Assembly: GCF_019721995.1 (NCBI RefSeq)
Contig: NZ_BLYC01000004.1
Coordinates: forward strand, 186,001 to 250,000
Direction: 5' to 3'
Source: Bathymodiolus japonicus methanotrophic gill symbiont
GTDB lineage: Bacteria; Pseudomonadota; Gammaproteobacteria; Methylococcales; Methylomonadaceae
DNA length: 64,000 nt
Position 1 is the stretch's first letter; the number at the start of each line of letters is the position of its first letter. The notes beneath the pieces are model-generated. The model saw nothing but the letters and a program-made list of their open reading frames with translations, searched no databases and was not told the DNA's origin. Of the stretch, positions 49,402-60,358 are shown one piece after another. The translations under genes were made by a program, and so were the position numbers.

Positions 49402-49713
49402 ATGTCTAGTCAAACAATTAGAATAAGCCTGAAAGCATTTGATCATAAACTGATTGATCAATCCGCAGGTGAGATTGTTGAAACAGCAAAAAGAACAGGT
49501 GCACAAGTAAAAGGCCCTATTCCGCTACCAACAAAACATGAGCGTTTTACAATTCTGACTTCACCGCATGTCAATAAAGATGCGCGCGATCAGTATGAAT
49601 TGAGAACATACAAACGTCTGCTTGATATCGTTGAGCCGACTGATAAGACTGTTGATACGCTAATGAAGTTAGATTTAGCTGCAGGTGTCGACGTTAAAAT
49701 AAAGCTTATTTAA
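49402..49713 (+). CDS. rpsJ: 30S ribosomal protein S10
   Basis: 103 residues; also the NusE antitermination partner of NusB and NusG. Shows [24 protein letters not shown] and [29 protein letters not shown]. With a 5-nt gap to tuf there is no room for the long S10 leader through which L4 acts in E. coli. Confidence 0.98.
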   Translation: MSSQTIRISLKAFDHKLIDQSAGEIVETAKRTGAQVKGPIPLPTKHERFTILTSPHVNKDARDQYELRTYKRLLDIVEPTDKTVDTLMKLDLAAGVDVKIKLI

Positions 49714-49738
49714 GCTTGAGAAGTTTGAGGGTTTAATT

Positions 49739-50389
49739 ATGTCATTAGGTCTAATTGGTCGTAAATGTGGGATGACGCGTGTCTTTACGGAAGATGGTGT
49801 GTCAATGCCTGTTTCGGTTGTACAAATAGATTCAAATAGAGTTTCACAGATTAAAGGGCTGGAAACTGATGGTTATCGTGCGGTGCAGGTTGCTGCAGGT
49901 GATAAAAAATCATCAAAAGTAAATAAAGCAATGGCGGGTCATTATGCTGCGGCAAATATGACTGCGGGTCGTGGTCTATGGGAATTTAGACTGGCAGAAG
50001 GTGAAGGCGAAGAGCTGGAAGTCGGTGCCGAACTGACTACAGATGTATTTGCTGATGGGCAGTTAATTGATGTGCAGGGTGCAAGTATCGGTAAAGGATT
50101 TCAGGGTGGTGTAAAGCGTCATAATTTCCAGATGCAGGATGCAACCCACGGTAATTCAATCTCGCATAGATCGAATGGTTCGATTGGTATGTGTCAGACG
50201 CCAGGTCGAGTTTTCAAAGGCAAGAAAATGTCGGGTCATATGGGGGCGGTTACTGTTACTACGCAAAACCTGACTATTCATTCTATCGATGCTGAAAGAA
50301 ATCTTATATTAGTTAAAGGTGCAATTCCTGGTGCTAAAGGTGGCGATGTCATTTTAACGCCGGCAATTAAGCAAAAAAATAAAGGATAG
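49739..50389 (+). CDS. rplC: 50S ribosomal protein L3
   Basis: 216 residues; assembly initiator near the peptidyl-transferase centre. The central extension [32 protein letters not shown] is conserved and contains the Gln methylated by PrmB in E. coli. 25 nt after rpsJ. Confidence 0.97.
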   Translation: MSLGLIGRKCGMTRVFTEDGVSMPVSVVQIDSNRVSQIKGLETDGYRAVQVAAGDKKSSKVNKAMAGHYAAANMTAGRGLWEFRLAEGEGEELEVGAELTTDVFADGQLIDVQGASIGKGFQGGVKRHNFQMQDATHGNSISHRSNGSIGMCQTPGRVFKGKKMSGHMGAVTVTTQNLTIHSIDAERNLILVKGAIPGAKGGDVILTPAIKQKNKG

Positions 50390-50392
50390 GTC

Positions 50393-51013
50393 ATGAGTGT
50401 CAAAATACCAGCAATTAATAGTGCAGACTCTGCAGGTGAAATAGAGGTAAGCGCAGATGTTTTTGGGCGTGAATATAACCAAGCCTTGATTCATCAGTTG
50501 GCTGTGAAGAGCATGGCCGGCCTACGTTCGGGAACAAAAGCACAAAAAAATAGATCTGCCGTAAGTGGTGGTGGGGCGAAGCCCTGGAAACAAAAAGGTG
50601 CGGGTCGTGCAAGATCTGGTACAATACGCAGTCCACTTTGGATAGGAGGTGGTACGACATTTGCAGCACAGCCTAGATCTTTTGATCAAAAGCTAAATAA
50701 AAAGATGTATCGTGCTGGAATTCGTTCCATATTATCTGAGCTACTACGTCAAAATAGATTAGTGACTAGCGAAGATATAATGCCGTCAACTCCAAAAACT
50801 AAAGAGTTAGTTGCAAGATTGAAAGGCTTAAGTAAAAGCCGGGTTTTAATTATTGCCGATGAGTTAACTGAAAATATTTACTTGTCGTCAAGAAATGTTG
50901 CAAACCTGGAAGTTACTACTGCAAACGAACTTGATCCAGTGATGTTAATTGCTGCGGATAATGTTATTGCGACACCTGCAGCGTTAAAAGCAATTGAGGC
51001 ACAGTTATTATGA
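50393..51013 (+). CDS. rplD: 50S ribosomal protein L4
   Basis: 206 residues; exit-tunnel protein. Basic loop SAVSGGGAKPWKQKGAGRARSGTIRSPLWIGGG and C-terminal globular part. Overlaps rplW by 4 nt. In E. coli L4 regulates S10-operon transcription through the leader, which is missing here. Confidence 0.97.
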   Translation: MSVKIPAINSADSAGEIEVSADVFGREYNQALIHQLAVKSMAGLRSGTKAQKNRSAVSGGGAKPWKQKGAGRARSGTIRSPLWIGGGTTFAAQPRSFDQKLNKKMYRAGIRSILSELLRQNRLVTSEDIMPSTPKTKELVARLKGLSKSRVLIIADELTENIYLSSRNVANLEVTTANELDPVMLIAADNVIATPAALKAIEAQLL

Positions 51014-51306
51014 GTGTAGAGTTTAATCTTTCTAATGTCATAAAGGCGCCAGTAATATCTGAGAAAGGTACGATTGCTGCTGAAAACGAAAATAGATTTG
51101 TGTTTAAAGTGGCAAATCAGGCGACGAAACTACAAGTTAAAAAGTCTGTAGAGTTAATGTTTAATGTTGAAGTGGAAAAAGTTCAGCTGTTAAATGTTAA
51201 AGGCAAATCAAAGAGATTTGGTCGCTATATGGGCAAGAGATCTGACTGGAAAAAAGCCTATGTAAGGCTTAAGCTAGGTCATGATATTGATTTCGAATCA
51301 GCTTAA
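51010..51306 (+). CDS. rplW: 50S ribosomal protein L23
   Basis: 98 residues; forms the docking site for trigger factor and SRP at the tunnel exit. Shows IKAPVISEKGTIAAENENRFVFKV and VKGKSKRFGRYMGKRSDWKKAYVRL. Start overlaps rplD. Confidence 0.97.
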   Translation: MSVEFNLSNVIKAPVISEKGTIAAENENRFVFKVANQATKLQVKKSVELMFNVEVEKVQLLNVKGKSKRFGRYMGKRSDWKKAYVRLKLGHDIDFESA

Positions 51307-51338
51307 TTGCAAGTAAAAGAATATAAACGGTAGGGTAA

Positions 51339-52166
51339 ATGGCTATTGTAAAATCAAAACCGACATCGCCGGGTTCAAGGTTTGTCGTAAGAGTAAAGCA
51401 TGAAGATTTACATAAAGGTAAACCTTATGCTCCTTTACTAAGTAAAAAAACTAAGAGTGGTGGACGTAATAATAACGGCCGCATTACAACTCGGCATATT
51501 GGTGGTGGACACAAGCAAAGCTACCGGATTATAGATTTTAAGCGCAACAAAATGGATATTCCAGGTATAGTAGAGCGTTTGGAATATGATCCTAATAGGA
51601 CGGCAAATATTGCACTAGTCTTATATAAAGATGGCGAGCGAAAATATATTATTGCACCTAAAGGTGTGGTTGCTGGTCAGGAAATTATTGCATCAGAAAA
51701 TGCACCTGTTAAAGCAGGAAATTGCATGCCTTTGCGTAATATGCCTTTAGGTTCTGTTATTCATTGTGTTGAACTTAAGCCTGGTAAAGGTGCGCAAATG
51801 GCGCGTAGTGCTGGGACATCAGCGCAGCTAGTTGCTAAAGAAGGCGCGCATGTTACTTTGCGGTTGCGTTCCGGTGAAATGCGTAAAGTATTAGCAGATT
51901 GTAAGGCGGTTATTGGTGAAGTATCAAACTCTGAACATAATCTAAGATCACTTGGTAAAGCGGGTGCTTCTAGATGGCGTGGTGTGCGCCCAACTGTTCG
52001 TGGTGTGGTAATGAATCCGGTAGATCATCCGCACGGTGGTGGTGAAGGAAGAACATCAGGTGGTAGACATCCTGTTTCTCCTTGGGGTACGCCAACTAAA
52101 GGATATAAAACCAGAAAAAATAAGCGTACTGACAAGATGATTGTTAGGCGTCGTAACAAGCGTTAG
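51339..52166 (+). CDS. rplB: 50S ribosomal protein L2
   Basis: 275 residues; needed for subunit association and peptidyl transfer. Conserved [19 protein letters not shown] and the C-terminal [25 protein letters not shown] with the key His. 32 nt after rplW. Confidence 0.98.
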   Translation: MAIVKSKPTSPGSRFVVRVKHEDLHKGKPYAPLLSKKTKSGGRNNNGRITTRHIGGGHKQSYRIIDFKRNKMDIPGIVERLEYDPNRTANIALVLYKDGERKYIIAPKGVVAGQEIIASENAPVKAGNCMPLRNMPLGSVIHCVELKPGKGAQMARSAGTSAQLVAKEGAHVTLRLRSGEMRKVLADCKAVIGEVSNSEHNLRSLGKAGASRWRGVRPTVRGVVMNPVDHPHGGGEGRTSGGRHPVSPWGTPTKGYKTRKNKRTDKMIVRRRNKR

Positions 52167-52181
52167 AGAGGAATTAATAAA

Positions 52182-52454
52182 GTGCCACGTTCAATTAAAA
52201 AAGGTCCTTTTATTGATCATCATTTACAGAAAAAAGTTGATGATGCGGTCAGTAGCAATAGTAGGAAACCGATTAAGACTTGGTCTAGACGATCAATGAT
52301 ATCGCCTGAAATGTTAGGCTTAACAATAGCTGTACATAATGGTCGTCAGCATGTTCCGGTATTAGTCTCGGAAAATATGGTAGGCCATAAATTAGGTGAA
52401 TTTGCGCCGACTCGTACATACAGAGGCCATTTGGCTGATAGAAAGTCAAAATAA
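52182..52454 (+). CDS. rpsS: 30S ribosomal protein S19
   Basis: 90 residues, 30S head protein contacting S13. [14 protein letters not shown] and [24 protein letters not shown] are typical. GTG start with GAGAGG upstream, 15 nt after rplB. Confidence 0.97.
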   Translation: MPRSIKKGPFIDHHLQKKVDDAVSSNSRKPIKTWSRRSMISPEMLGLTIAVHNGRQHVPVLVSENMVGHKLGEFAPTRTYRGHLADRKSK

Positions 52455-52463
52455 GGGTGAGTT

Positions 52464-52799
52464 ATGGAAGTTTCAGCTAAATTAAGTAATGCGCCATTGT
52501 CTGCTCAAAAAGCGAGATTGGTTGCAAATCAAATCAGAGGACTCAAGGTCGAAGAAGCTTTAAATGTATTGAAATTCAGTACCAAGAAAGCAGCTGCGAT
52601 TACAAAGAAAGTACTTGAATCAGCTATTGCGAATGCAGAGCATAATGAAAGTATGGATATTGACGAGTTAAAAATTTCAACAGTATTTGTTGATGAAGCG
52701 CCAACGCTTAAACGCTTTAGAGCGAGAGCGAAAGGTCGTGCAAATCATATATTGAAGCGCACTTGTCATATTACAGTTAAAGTCGCAGAGTTCGAGTAG
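52464..52799 (+). CDS. rplV: 50S ribosomal protein L22
   Basis: 111 residues; its beta-hairpin lines the exit tunnel ([29 protein letters not shown]). N-terminal [21 protein letters not shown]. 9 nt after rpsS. Confidence 0.97.
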   Translation: MEVSAKLSNAPLSAQKARLVANQIRGLKVEEALNVLKFSTKKAAAITKKVLESAIANAEHNESMDIDELKISTVFVDEAPTLKRFRARAKGRANHILKRTCHITVKVAEFE

Positions 52800-52809
52800 A
52801 GGCAATCAA

Positions 52810-53484
52810 ATGGGTCAAAAGGTACATCCAACCGGAATCAGACTGGGAATAGTCAAGGATTTCACTTCAAGATGGTATGCAAATAGTAAGGACTATCCTG
52901 TATTTTTACACCAGGATTTAACAGTTCGTGACTATATTCAGAAGAAATTAGCACATGCATCTGTTAGTCGTATACAAATCAACCGTCCAGCAAATAATGC
53001 TCATATAACTGTACATACGGCTCGTCCTGGTATTGTTATTGGTAAAAAAGGTGAAGATATTGATTTGCTACGTAAAGAAGTGTCTAAAATGATGGGCATT
53101 CCTGTACAGATTAATGTTGAAGAAATTAGAAAGCCTGAGCTAGATGGGAAATTAGTTGCCGAGAGTATCGCGCAGCAATTAGAAAAAAGAATAATGTATC
53201 GTCGTGCTATGAAGCGCGCGGTGACAAATTCTATGCGTTTAGGTGCTGAAGGGGTTAAAATTAATCTAGGCGGTCGTTTGAACGGCGCAGAAATCGCTCG
53301 TAGCGAATGGTATAGAGAAGGGCGTGTTCCTCTACATACCTTAAGAGCCGATATAGATTACGGTGTTGCCGAAGCCAATACTACTTACGGTATTATTGGA
53401 ATTAAAGTCTGGATTTTTAAAGGAGAGGTTTTTAATACAGACCCTGCTTTGGCAAATTCAGAAAAAACTAAAACTAAAAAATAG
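52810..53484 (+). CDS. rpsC: 30S ribosomal protein S3
   Basis: 224 residues; mRNA entry protein with helicase activity. Type-2 KH domain with [19 protein letters not shown]-terminal domain with [33 protein letters not shown]. 10 nt after rplV. Confidence 0.97.
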   Translation: MGQKVHPTGIRLGIVKDFTSRWYANSKDYPVFLHQDLTVRDYIQKKLAHASVSRIQINRPANNAHITVHTARPGIVIGKKGEDIDLLRKEVSKMMGIPVQINVEEIRKPELDGKLVAESIAQQLEKRIMYRRAMKRAVTNSMRLGAEGVKINLGGRLNGAEIARSEWYREGRVPLHTLRADIDYGVAEANTTYGIIGIKVWIFKGEVFNTDPALANSEKTKTKK

Positions 53485-53500
53485 GTGAAGGGAAAATACA

Positions 53501-53914
53501 ATGCTTCAACCTAAAAGAACGAAATTTCGTAAACAGCATAAGTTAAGAAATACAGGTATCGCTGTTCGTGGGTCATCAGTCAGTTTTGGTGAGTATGGGC
53601 TAAAATCAGTCGAGCGTGGCAGAATTACTGCGCGTCAGATTGAGGCAGCTCGTAGAACCATAACCAGACATTGTAAGCGTGATGGAAAGCTTTGGATCAG
53701 GATTTTTCCTGATAAGCCGATTACTAAAAAGCCTTTAGAAGTTAGAATGGGTAAAGGTAAAGGTAGCGTTGAATACTGGATTGCACAAATTAAGCCAGGA
53801 ACAATGTTATATGAATTGCAAGGTGTGCCAGAAGAAATAGCTCGTGAAGCATTTACTTTGGCTGCAGCAAAACTACCTGTTAAAACTAAATTTATAGTTA
53901 GGACGGTACTGTGA
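53501..53914 (+). CDS. rplP: 50S ribosomal protein L16
   Basis: 137 residues, near the A-site tRNA elbow. [17 protein letters not shown] start, [33 protein letters not shown] and [19 protein letters not shown] are family-defining. Its stop overlaps the rpmC start by one base. Confidence 0.97.
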   Translation: MLQPKRTKFRKQHKLRNTGIAVRGSSVSFGEYGLKSVERGRITARQIEAARRTITRHCKRDGKLWIRIFPDKPITKKPLEVRMGKGKGSVEYWIAQIKPGTMLYELQGVPEEIAREAFTLAAAKLPVKTKFIVRTVL

Positions 53915-54108
53915 TGAAAGTAACTGAATTACGTCAGAAAAGTGTGGCAGAACTAGATTCAACCCTGGTTGAATTAGGACGTGAACAATTTAATTTACGG
54001 ATGCAAAAAAGCACGGGGCAATTAAGTAAGCCTGACCAGGTAAAAAAGGTTAGAAGAAATATTGCGAGAGTGCAAACCATCCGCAATGAAATGGCGAGAC
54101 AAGCATAA
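53914..54108 (+). CDS. rpmC: 50S ribosomal protein L29
   Basis: 64 residues, two-helix protein beside the tunnel exit ([37 protein letters not shown]). ATG at 53914 is preferred to the GTG at 53911 because it gives the standard N-terminus and a 1-nt overlap with rplP. Confidence 0.96.
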   Translation: MKVTELRQKSVAELDSTLVELGREQFNLRMQKSTGQLSKPDQVKKVRRNIARVQTIRNEMARQA

Positions 54109-54368
54109 TGAGTGATAATGCAGAAAAAATACGTACCATAACAGGTCGTGTGGTAAGTAATAAAATGGATAAAACAGTCACTGTCTTAGTAGAGCGTCTG
54201 GTTAAGCATCCTATATACGGAAAATATATTCGTAGATCTACAAAATTATTCGCACATGATGAGAATAATGTTTGTAACGAAGGTGATGTAGTTTCGATCA
54301 CATCCTGTCGTCCGTATTCAAAAAATAAAACGTTTAAATTAGTAGAAGTAGTTTCTAAAGAAAGCTAA
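54108..54368 (+). CDS. rpsQ: 30S ribosomal protein S17
   Basis: 86 residues, OB-fold protein for early 30S assembly. [37 protein letters not shown] and a [23 protein letters not shown] end. Overlaps rpmC by one base; last gene of the S10 group, then 46 nt to rplN. Confidence 0.97.
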   Translation: MSDNAEKIRTITGRVVSNKMDKTVTVLVERLVKHPIYGKYIRRSTKLFAHDENNVCNEGDVVSITSCRPYSKNKTFKLVEVVSKES

Positions 54369-54414
54369 TCAACTGTTTTAAATAACAAGTAAAAAGATAA
54401 TTAGGTATTAAATA

Positions 54415-54783
54415 ATGATTCAGATGCAAACTAACCTTGATGTCGCTGACAACAGCGGCGCAAAAAAGGTCATGTGTATCAAAGTTCTCGGCGGGTCACA
54501 TAGACGCTACGCTGCGATTGGGGATATTATTAAAGTCAGCATTAAAGACGCTATCCCACGCGGCAGAGTGAAAAAAGGCGAAGTTTATAGTGCTTTAGTT
54601 GTACGTACTAAAAAAGGTGTGCGTAGAGCTGATGGCTCGTCTATAAGATTTGATGGCAATGCAGCGGTAATTTTAAACACTCAACTACAACCATTAGGCA
54701 CACGTATTTTTGGGCCGGTGACGCGTGAGTTGAGAAATGAGAAGTTTATGAAAATAATTTCTCTGGCACCAGAAGTATTGTAA
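54415..54783 (+). CDS. rplN: 50S ribosomal protein L14
   Basis: 122 residues, intersubunit-bridge protein and RsfS target. [19 protein letters not shown] start and [19 protein letters not shown]. First gene of the spc group; the 46-nt gap from rpsQ has no obvious terminator. Confidence 0.98.
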   Translation: MIQMQTNLDVADNSGAKKVMCIKVLGGSHRRYAAIGDIIKVSIKDAIPRGRVKKGEVYSALVVRTKKGVRRADGSSIRFDGNAAVILNTQLQPLGTRIFGPVTRELRNEKFMKIISLAPEVL

Positions 54784-54794
54784 GGGTCTTAATT

Positions 54795-55109
54795 ATGCAA
54801 AAACTTAAACAAGGTGACGAAGTCATCGTTCTTATCGGAAAAGATAAGGGCAAACGAGGACGAATCAGCAAATTCTTAAACGATAAGGTGCTGGTTGAAG
54901 GTGTTAATCAAGTTAAAAAACATCAAAAACCAAATCCAAATGCGGGCGTACAGGGAGGCATTATTGAAAAAGAAATGCCAATTCATAAATCTAATGTTGC
55001 ACTCTACAATGCTGCAAGCAAGAAAGCAGATAAAGTAGGCTTTAAAACATTAGATGATGGCAAGAAAGTGCGATATTTTAAATCTAATAACGAAACTATT
55101 GATGTGTAG
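54795..55109 (+). CDS. rplX: 50S ribosomal protein L24
   Basis: 104 residues, assembly initiator at the 5' end of 23S rRNA. KOW motif [22 protein letters not shown], then [29 protein letters not shown]. 11 nt after rplN. Confidence 0.97.
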   Translation: MQKLKQGDEVIVLIGKDKGKRGRISKFLNDKVLVEGVNQVKKHQKPNPNAGVQGGIIEKEMPIHKSNVALYNAASKKADKVGFKTLDDGKKVRYFKSNNETIDV

Positions 55110-55117
55110 GCATAAGC

Positions 55118-55657
55118 ATGGCTAGATTACGAGAAGATTATAAACAAAAAGTTCAGCCTGCATTGATGGAACAATTCAAATACACATCAGTAATGCAAGC
55201 TCCAAAAATTACTAAAATAACACTCAACATGGGTTTGGGTAAAGCTGTTGCAGACAAGAAAGTTGTCCAGGCTGCGCTTAGTGATATGGAAAAAATTAGT
55301 GGTCAAAAACCGGTTGTAACATTATCACGCAAATCCATAGCGGGTTTTAAAATACGTGATGATATGCCAATTGGCTGCAAAGTGACTCTGAGACAAGATA
55401 AGATGTACGAATTTCTCGATCGTCTTATCAGTATAGCGATACCAAGAATTCGTGACTTTAGAGGCTTGAGTCCTAAAAGCTTTGACGGTCGTGGTAACTA
55501 TACTATGGGTGTTACTGAGCAGATTATCTTTCCGGAGATCGATTACGATAAAATCGATACTTTGCGTGGCATGGATATTTGTATCACTACAAGTGCTAAA
55601 AACAATGAAGAAGGTCTGGCATTGTTGAAGCAGTTTAACTTTCCATTTAAGAGCTAA
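55118..55657 (+). CDS. rplE: 50S ribosomal protein L5
   Basis: 179 residues, binds 5S rRNA and contacts P-site t[16 protein letters not shown] and [36 protein letters not shown]. 8 nt after rplX. Confidence 0.97.
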   Translation: MARLREDYKQKVQPALMEQFKYTSVMQAPKITKITLNMGLGKAVADKKVVQAALSDMEKISGQKPVVTLSRKSIAGFKIRDDMPIGCKVTLRQDKMYEFLDRLISIAIPRIRDFRGLSPKSFDGRGNYTMGVTEQIIFPEIDYDKIDTLRGMDICITTSAKNNEEGLALLKQFNFPFKS

Positions 55658-55661
55658 CAGT

Positions 55662-55967
55662 ATGGCTAAAAAATCAATGATAGCTCGTGAAAACAAGCGA
55701 GTTAAACTAGTAGAAAAATACGCAGCAAAACGAGCTTCTTTAAAAGAAATTATTAGAGATCCAAATACCTCTTTTGAAGAAAAAGATCAAGCTAGTCTGG
55801 CATTACAAAAACTGCCAAGAGATTCTAGTGCGGCAAGATTGCGCAATAGATGTAATATTACCGGTCGTCCACATGGGTTCTATCGCAAATTTGGTCTAAG
55901 CAGAAACAAGCTTAGAGAAGCCACAATGCGCGGGGATGTTCCCGGCTTATCAAAAGCCAGTTGGTAA
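55662..55967 (+). CDS. rpsN: 30S ribosomal protein S14 (zinc-free long form)
   Basis: 101 residues, the longer form without the CxxC zinc motifs. [25 protein letters not shown] and [26 protein letters not shown]. 4 nt after rplE. Confidence 0.97.
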   Translation: MAKKSMIARENKRVKLVEKYAAKRASLKEIIRDPNTSFEEKDQASLALQKLPRDSSAARLRNRCNITGRPHGFYRKFGLSRNKLREATMRGDVPGLSKASW

Positions 55968-55997
55968 TAGACTAGTTAGATATTTGGAGAATAAAAA

Positions 55998-56393
55998 ATG
56001 AGCATGACAGATCCAGTTGCAGACATGCTTACCCGCATTAGAAATGGGCAGTCTGCAGGAAAAATAAACGTTAGTATGCCATCTTCAAAACTTAAAGTTG
56101 CAATTGCAAAGGTTTTGAAAGATGAAGGCTATATTACTAACTACTCTACTGAAACGACAGGTGCACATGTATCGATGTCGGTAGAATTAAAGTATTACAA
56201 TGGTAAACCCGTAATTGACAAGGTAAAGCGTATTAGCAAACCTGGTTTACGTGTTTATAAATCAAAAGATGAGCTACCTAAAGTTTTAGGTGGCTTGGGT
56301 GTAGCAATCGTATCTACTTCTAAAGGTGTTATGACAGATCGCGCGGCGCGTGCAATTGGTCATGGCGGTGAAGTACTTTGCACTGTTTGTTAA
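55998..56393 (+). CDS. rpsH: 30S ribosomal protein S8
   Basis: 131 residues; in E. coli it represses the spc operon by binding rplE m[17 protein letters not shown] start and C-terminal [30 protein letters not shown] ahead of the ATG. Confidence 0.97.
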   Translation: MSMTDPVADMLTRIRNGQSAGKINVSMPSSKLKVAIAKVLKDEGYITNYSTETTGAHVSMSVELKYYNGKPVIDKVKRISKPGLRVYKSKDELPKVLGGLGVAIVSTSKGVMTDRAARAIGHGGEVLCTVC

Positions 56394-56407
56394 GGGAAGG
56401 GTGAGTT

Positions 56408-56941
56408 ATGTCTAGAATTGCAAAAAGCCCGATTACTTTACCCGCTGGTGTGGAAGTAAAAGTGGATGGCTCAACAGTTTCAGTAAAAGGCTCTAAAGGT
56501 CTTTTAAGTATGAGAATCAACAATCTTGTACAGCTAGAGCAATCTGATTCTACTATCAATATGAAGTGGGATCAGAATAATAAGAAAGCGACTGCTCAGG
56601 CTGGAACAGCACGAGCAAATATTGCCAATATGGTAACTGGTGTTACTGACGGCTTCGAAAAGAAGCTAACTTTGGTAGGTGTTGGTTATAGAGCCCAGGT
56701 TAAAGGTAAGACCCTTAGTTTAAGCCTTGGATTCTCGCATCCCATCGAGTTTAGTATGCCTGAGGGTATTGTTATTGAAGCACCCAGTCAAACTGATCTA
56801 ATTGTTAAAGGTATAGACAAACAGTTAGTTGGTGCAGTATCCGCAGATATCAGAGCGTATAGGCCTCCTGAGCCATATAAAGGTAAAGGTGTAAAGTATG
56901 CTGATGAGCATATTGTTAGAAAAGACGCGAAGAAAAAATAG
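56408..56941 (+). CDS. rplF: 50S ribosomal protein L6
   Basis: 177 residues, two repeated L6 folds, at the sarcin-ricin/GTPase site. SRIAKSPITLPAGVEVKV start and FEKKLTLVGVGYRAQVKGKTLSLSLGFSHP; C-terminal PPEPYKGKGVKYADE. 14 nt after rpsH. Confidence 0.97.
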   Translation: MSRIAKSPITLPAGVEVKVDGSTVSVKGSKGLLSMRINNLVQLEQSDSTINMKWDQNNKKATAQAGTARANIANMVTGVTDGFEKKLTLVGVGYRAQVKGKTLSLSLGFSHPIEFSMPEGIVIEAPSQTDLIVKGIDKQLVGAVSADIRAYRPPEPYKGKGVKYADEHIVRKDAKKK

Positions 56942-56950
56942 GCTAACAAA

Positions 56951-57304
56951 ATGAATAAAAAAGCATCTCGAATGAAAAGAGCACTAAAACTTAGATCCAA
57001 TATTAAAAGATTGGCTGCTAACCGTTTATCAGTGCACAAAACATCGAAACATATGTATGCTCAGATAATTACTGAGAATGGGACAGTGACTGTTGCAAGT
57101 GCCTCTACTACACAGGCTGAAATTAAATCAGCTGTCAAAAGTACTGGTAATGTTGAATCAGCCGCATTGGTTGGTAAAGCAGTAGCGGATAAAGCAATCG
57201 CTGCAGGTATTACAGAAGTAACTTTTGATCGTTCTGGTTTTAAATATCATGGCCGTGTAAAAGCATTAGCTGATGCTGCTCGCGAAGCTGGCTTGAAGTT
57301 CTAG
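56951..57304 (+). CDS. rplR: 50S ribosomal protein L18
   Basis: 117 residues, 5S rRNA-binding. RLSVHKTSKHMYAQIITENG, KAIAAGITEVTFDRSGFKYHGRVKALADAAREAGLKF is the standard C-terminal half. 9 nt after rplF. Confidence 0.97.
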   Translation: MNKKASRMKRALKLRSNIKRLAANRLSVHKTSKHMYAQIITENGTVTVASASTTQAEIKSAVKSTGNVESAALVGKAVADKAIAAGITEVTFDRSGFKYHGRVKALADAAREAGLKF

Positions 57305-57313
57305 GGGAAAAAA

Positions 57314-57820
57314 ATGGCAAATGCACCTAAACAAGCGAATTCTGATGGATTGCAGGAAAAATTAGTTTCTGTCCGAAGAGTCGCAAAAGTTGTTAAAGGC
57401 GGTAGAGTATTCGGTTTTACTGCGCTTACTGTAGTAGGCGATGGTGATGGTAATGTGGGTTATGGTGTTAGCAAAGCAAAAGAAGTGCCGATAGCAATCC
57501 AGAAGTCACTTGAGCAAGCTAGAAAAAACATGCATAAAGTAGCGCTTAAAGGCGATACTTTACAATATTCGATTATGTCTGAATTAGGCGCAGCAAAAAT
57601 ATTTATGCAGCCGGCTACAGAGGGTACGGGTATTATCGCGGGTGGTCCAATGCGTGCAGTTTTTGAAGCAGTTGGCGTTCACAACGTACTGGCTAAATGT
57701 ATTGGTACTAACAATCCAATCAATGTCGTACGTGCAACGATTGATGGCCTGGCAAATATGAATAATGCTGAGCAAATTGCTGCAAAACGTGGCTTATCAG
57801 TTGAAGAGATCACAGGGTAA
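57314..57820 (+). CDS. rpsE: 30S ribosomal protein S5
   Basis: 168 residues, accuracy protein at the mRNA entry site. [40 protein letters not shown] with the spectinomycin-loop lysine region unaltered. 9 nt after rplR. Confidence 0.97.
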   Translation: MANAPKQANSDGLQEKLVSVRRVAKVVKGGRVFGFTALTVVGDGDGNVGYGVSKAKEVPIAIQKSLEQARKNMHKVALKGDTLQYSIMSELGAAKIFMQPATEGTGIIAGGPMRAVFEAVGVHNVLAKCIGTNNPINVVRATIDGLANMNNAEQIAAKRGLSVEEITG

Positions 57821-57825
57821 TCGAC

Positions 57826-58011
57826 ATGGCAGATAAAAAATTACGCATTACAATGACAAAGAGCAGTATCGGTCGTTTAAAAAAGCACAAAGCCTGTTTG
57901 CAGGGTCTGGGCTTAAGACGTATCAACCACACCGTTGAGGTTATCGATACTGTTGAAAATAGAGGGATGATTAATAAAGTCTCTTATATGGTTACAGTAG
58001 AGGAAGTCTAA
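57826..58011 (+). CDS. rpmD: 50S ribosomal protein L30
   Basis: 61 residues, usual bacterial length ([33 protein letters not shown]). 5 nt after rpsE and a one-base overlap with rplO. Confidence 0.96.
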   Translation: MADKKLRITMTKSSIGRLKKHKACLQGLGLRRINHTVEVIDTVENRGMINKVSYMVTVEEV

Positions 58012-58445
58012 TGTATTTAAATACAATCAAACCTGCTGAAGGTTCTAGGAAAGATCGTAAGAGAGTAGGTCGGGGAATTGGATCTACTTTTGGTAAGACT
58101 TGTGGGCGTGGTCATAAAGGTCAAAAGTCACGTAGTGGCGGATTTCATAAGGTCGGTTTTGAGGGTGGTCAGATGCCACTACAAAAACGCTTGCCGAAAG
58201 TGGGTTTTTCAGCAAGAAAAACTAAATATACTTCTGAAGTAAGGCTCAGTGAAATTCAAAAATTGAATCTTGATGTTGTCACACTTGCAGATCTTATTAA
58301 AGCAAACGTAGTCCCTGCTTTTACTAAAGTAGCCAAGCTTATCAAGTCTGGTGAAATAACTTCCGCTGTTACTTTAAAAGGTATCAAAGCAACGGGTGGT
58401 GCAAAAGCAAGTGTTGAAGCTGCTGGTGGAAAAGTAGAGGAATAA
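58011..58445 (+). CDS. rplO: 50S ribosomal protein L15
   Basis: 144 residues, late-assembly protein. Basic N-terminal extension [28 protein letters not shown] and [18 protein letters not shown]. 2 nt ahead of secY. Confidence 0.97.
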   Translation: MYLNTIKPAEGSRKDRKRVGRGIGSTFGKTCGRGHKGQKSRSGGFHKVGFEGGQMPLQKRLPKVGFSARKTKYTSEVRLSEIQKLNLDVVTLADLIKANVVPAFTKVAKLIKSGEITSAVTLKGIKATGGAKASVEAAGGKVEE

Positions 58446-58447
58446 AA

Positions 58448-59770
58448 GTGAGTAGATCAGGCGCGCAAATGAAAGATCAATTCGATAAGACTTCGGAATT
58501 GCGATCAAGACTGTTATTCGTTCTCGGCGCTTTTTTTGTTTACCGGATCGGAGCACATATTCCGGTTCCGGGCATTGACCCTCAGGCATTAGCTTTGATG
58601 TTCAAGCAACAAGAAGGTTCTATCTTCGATATGTTTAATATGTTTTCCGGAGGAGCTTTAAAGAGACTCAGTCTTTTTGCTCTGGGAATCATGCCGTATA
58701 TCTCTGCCTCTATTATTATGCAGTTGATGGCGATTGTTATTCCTGCGCTGGAACAGATTAAAAAAGAAGGTGAATCTGGTCGGCGCAAAATATCACAATA
58801 TACTCGATATGGTACGGTTGTGCTGGCTACTTTTCAGGCGATTGGTGTGTCAGTTGCGCTGCAGAATCAGACTGCAGGTGGATTGCCGGTGGTAATCAAT
58901 CCGGGAATGCAGTTTATCGTTATTACCGCGATCACCCTGGTTGCAGGAACTATTTTCCTGATGTGGTTAGGAGAGCAAATTACCGAACGTGGTTTGGGTA
59001 ACGGAATTTCACTAATTATTTTTGCCGGTATCGTGTCTGGTTTACCATCTGCAATTGGCGGCACGCTGGAATTGGCAAGAACAGGTGAGTTGAATGGTGC
59101 ATTTATTGTGCTGCTTTTCTTATTGAGTATCGCAGTGACAGCTTTGGTCGTATTCGTGGAGCGTGGTCAGAGAAGAATTGTTATCAACTACCCAAAAAGG
59201 CAGCAAGGCAAAAGAATGTATGCAGGGCAAAGTAGTTTCTTGCCTTTAAAGCTAAATATGGCAGGCGTAATTCCACCTATCTTTGCTTCAAGTATTATAT
59301 TGTTTCCAGCGACTATTGCTGGATGGTTTAGTAGTTCTGAAGGAATGGGCTGGTTGCAGGATATTGCTACGTCAATTTCTCCGGGGCAGCCACTGTATGT
59401 CATGCTTTATACTATTGCGATAGTATTCTTCTGTTTTTTCTATACTGCATTGGTATTTAATTCGACAGAAACTGCGGACAACTTAAAAAAATCAGGTGCT
59501 TTTTTACCTGGAATCAGGCCGGGCGAGCAGACTGCAATTTATATAGATAAGGTCATGACACGTTTAACGTTGATTGGTGCTTTTTATATAACAGCCGTTT
59601 GCCTCTTGCCTGAGTTCTTAATCGTTTACTGGAATGTACCATTTTATTTTGGTGGGACTTCACTACTGATTATTGTTGTGGTTGTGATGGATTTTGTTTC
59701 GCAAATGCAAACACATCTTATGTCACAGCAATATGATGGTCTGATGAACAAAGCAAATTTAAAAAGATAA
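58448..59770 (+). CDS. secY: Preprotein translocase channel subunit SecY
   Basis: 440 residues with ten membrane segments. [16 protein letters not shown], the plug-region segment [32 protein letters not shown], and [12 protein letters not shown] in the cytoplasmic loop. GTG start at 58448; an in-frame ATG 21 nt later is possible. Works with SecE (32974-33342). Confidence 0.98.
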   Translation: MSRSGAQMKDQFDKTSELRSRLLFVLGAFFVYRIGAHIPVPGIDPQALALMFKQQEGSIFDMFNMFSGGALKRLSLFALGIMPYISASIIMQLMAIVIPALEQIKKEGESGRRKISQYTRYGTVVLATFQAIGVSVALQNQTAGGLPVVINPGMQFIVITAITLVAGTIFLMWLGEQITERGLGNGISLIIFAGIVSGLPSAIGGTLELARTGELNGAFIVLLFLLSIAVTALVVFVERGQRRIVINYPKRQQGKRMYAGQSSFLPLKLNMAGVIPPIFASSIILFPATIAGWFSSSEGMGWLQDIATSISPGQPLYVMLYTIAIVFFCFFYTALVFNSTETADNLKKSGAFLPGIRPGEQTAIYIDKVMTRLTLIGAFYITAVCLLPEFLIVYWNVPFYFGGTSLLIIVVVVMDFVSQMQTHLMSQQYDGLMNKANLKR

Positions 59771-59799
59771 TTAATTAATTAATCAATAAGGGGTGAGCT

Positions 59800-59913
59800 G
59801 TGAAAGTACGAGCTTCTGTAAAAAAAATATGCCGTAACTGTAAGGTAGTAAAAAGAGCCGGAGTTGTTAGAGTTATATGTAAAGATGGACGTCATAAACA
59901 ACGTCAGGGTTAG
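59800..59913 (+). CDS. rpmJ: 50S ribosomal protein L36 (zinc form)
   Basis: 37 residues beginning [17 protein letters not shown] and ending [11 protein letters not shown]; Cys-x2-Cys...Cys...His zinc site intact. GTG start with GGGGTGAG upstream; 29 nt after secY. Conserved last gene of the spc group. Confidence 0.96.
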   Translation: MKVRASVKKICRNCKVVKRAGVVRVICKDGRHKQRQG

Positions 59914-59921
59914 AATTTTTA

Positions 59922-59949
59922 TTGCTTTATAAAGTGTTAGTGCTATAAT
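59922..59949 (+). promoter_or_regulatory. Putative promoter of the alpha operon
   Basis: TTGCTT (59922-59927), 16-bp spacer, TATAAT (59944-59949) preceded by TG one base upstream (extended -10: TGCTATAAT). It lies in the 74-nt gap before rpsM and could give the alpha genes their own start. Confidence 0.6.
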
Positions 59950-59987
59950 TGAGCGCTTAACTTTAGAATACTGTGAGGAGTATCTAG

Positions 59988-60344
59988 ATGGCACGAATTG
60001 CCGGAATTAATGTACCAGATCATAAACATGCAGAAATTGGTTTAACTGCAATATATGGTATTGGTAAACCAACTGCAATTAATATCTGTAAAGAAGTTGG
60101 TATCGAACGGACAATTAAAATTAAAGAACTAAGCGAAGAGCAGTTAGAGGCGATTCGTGGTGTTATTGCAAAGATTATTGTTGAAGGTGATCTACGACGC
60201 GAAGTATCAATGAATATTAAGCGTCTAATGGATCTTGGTTGTTATCGCGGTATTCGTCATAGACGTGGACTGCCATTACGCGGTCAAAGAACGAGAACAA
60301 ATGCTCGTACTAGAAAAGGACCACGTAAACCTATTAGAAAATAA
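59988..60344 (+). CDS. rpsM: 30S ribosomal protein S13
   Basis: 118 residues, 30S head protein contacting P-site tRNA and the 50[27 protein letters not shown] start and C-terminal [28 protein letters not shown] upstream. Confidence 0.98.
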   Translation: MARIAGINVPDHKHAEIGLTAIYGIGKPTAINICKEVGIERTIKIKELSEEQLEAIRGVIAKIIVEGDLRREVSMNIKRLMDLGCYRGIRHRRGLPLRGQRTRTNARTRKGPRKPIRK

Positions 60345-60358
60345 GGGTATAAGAAATT

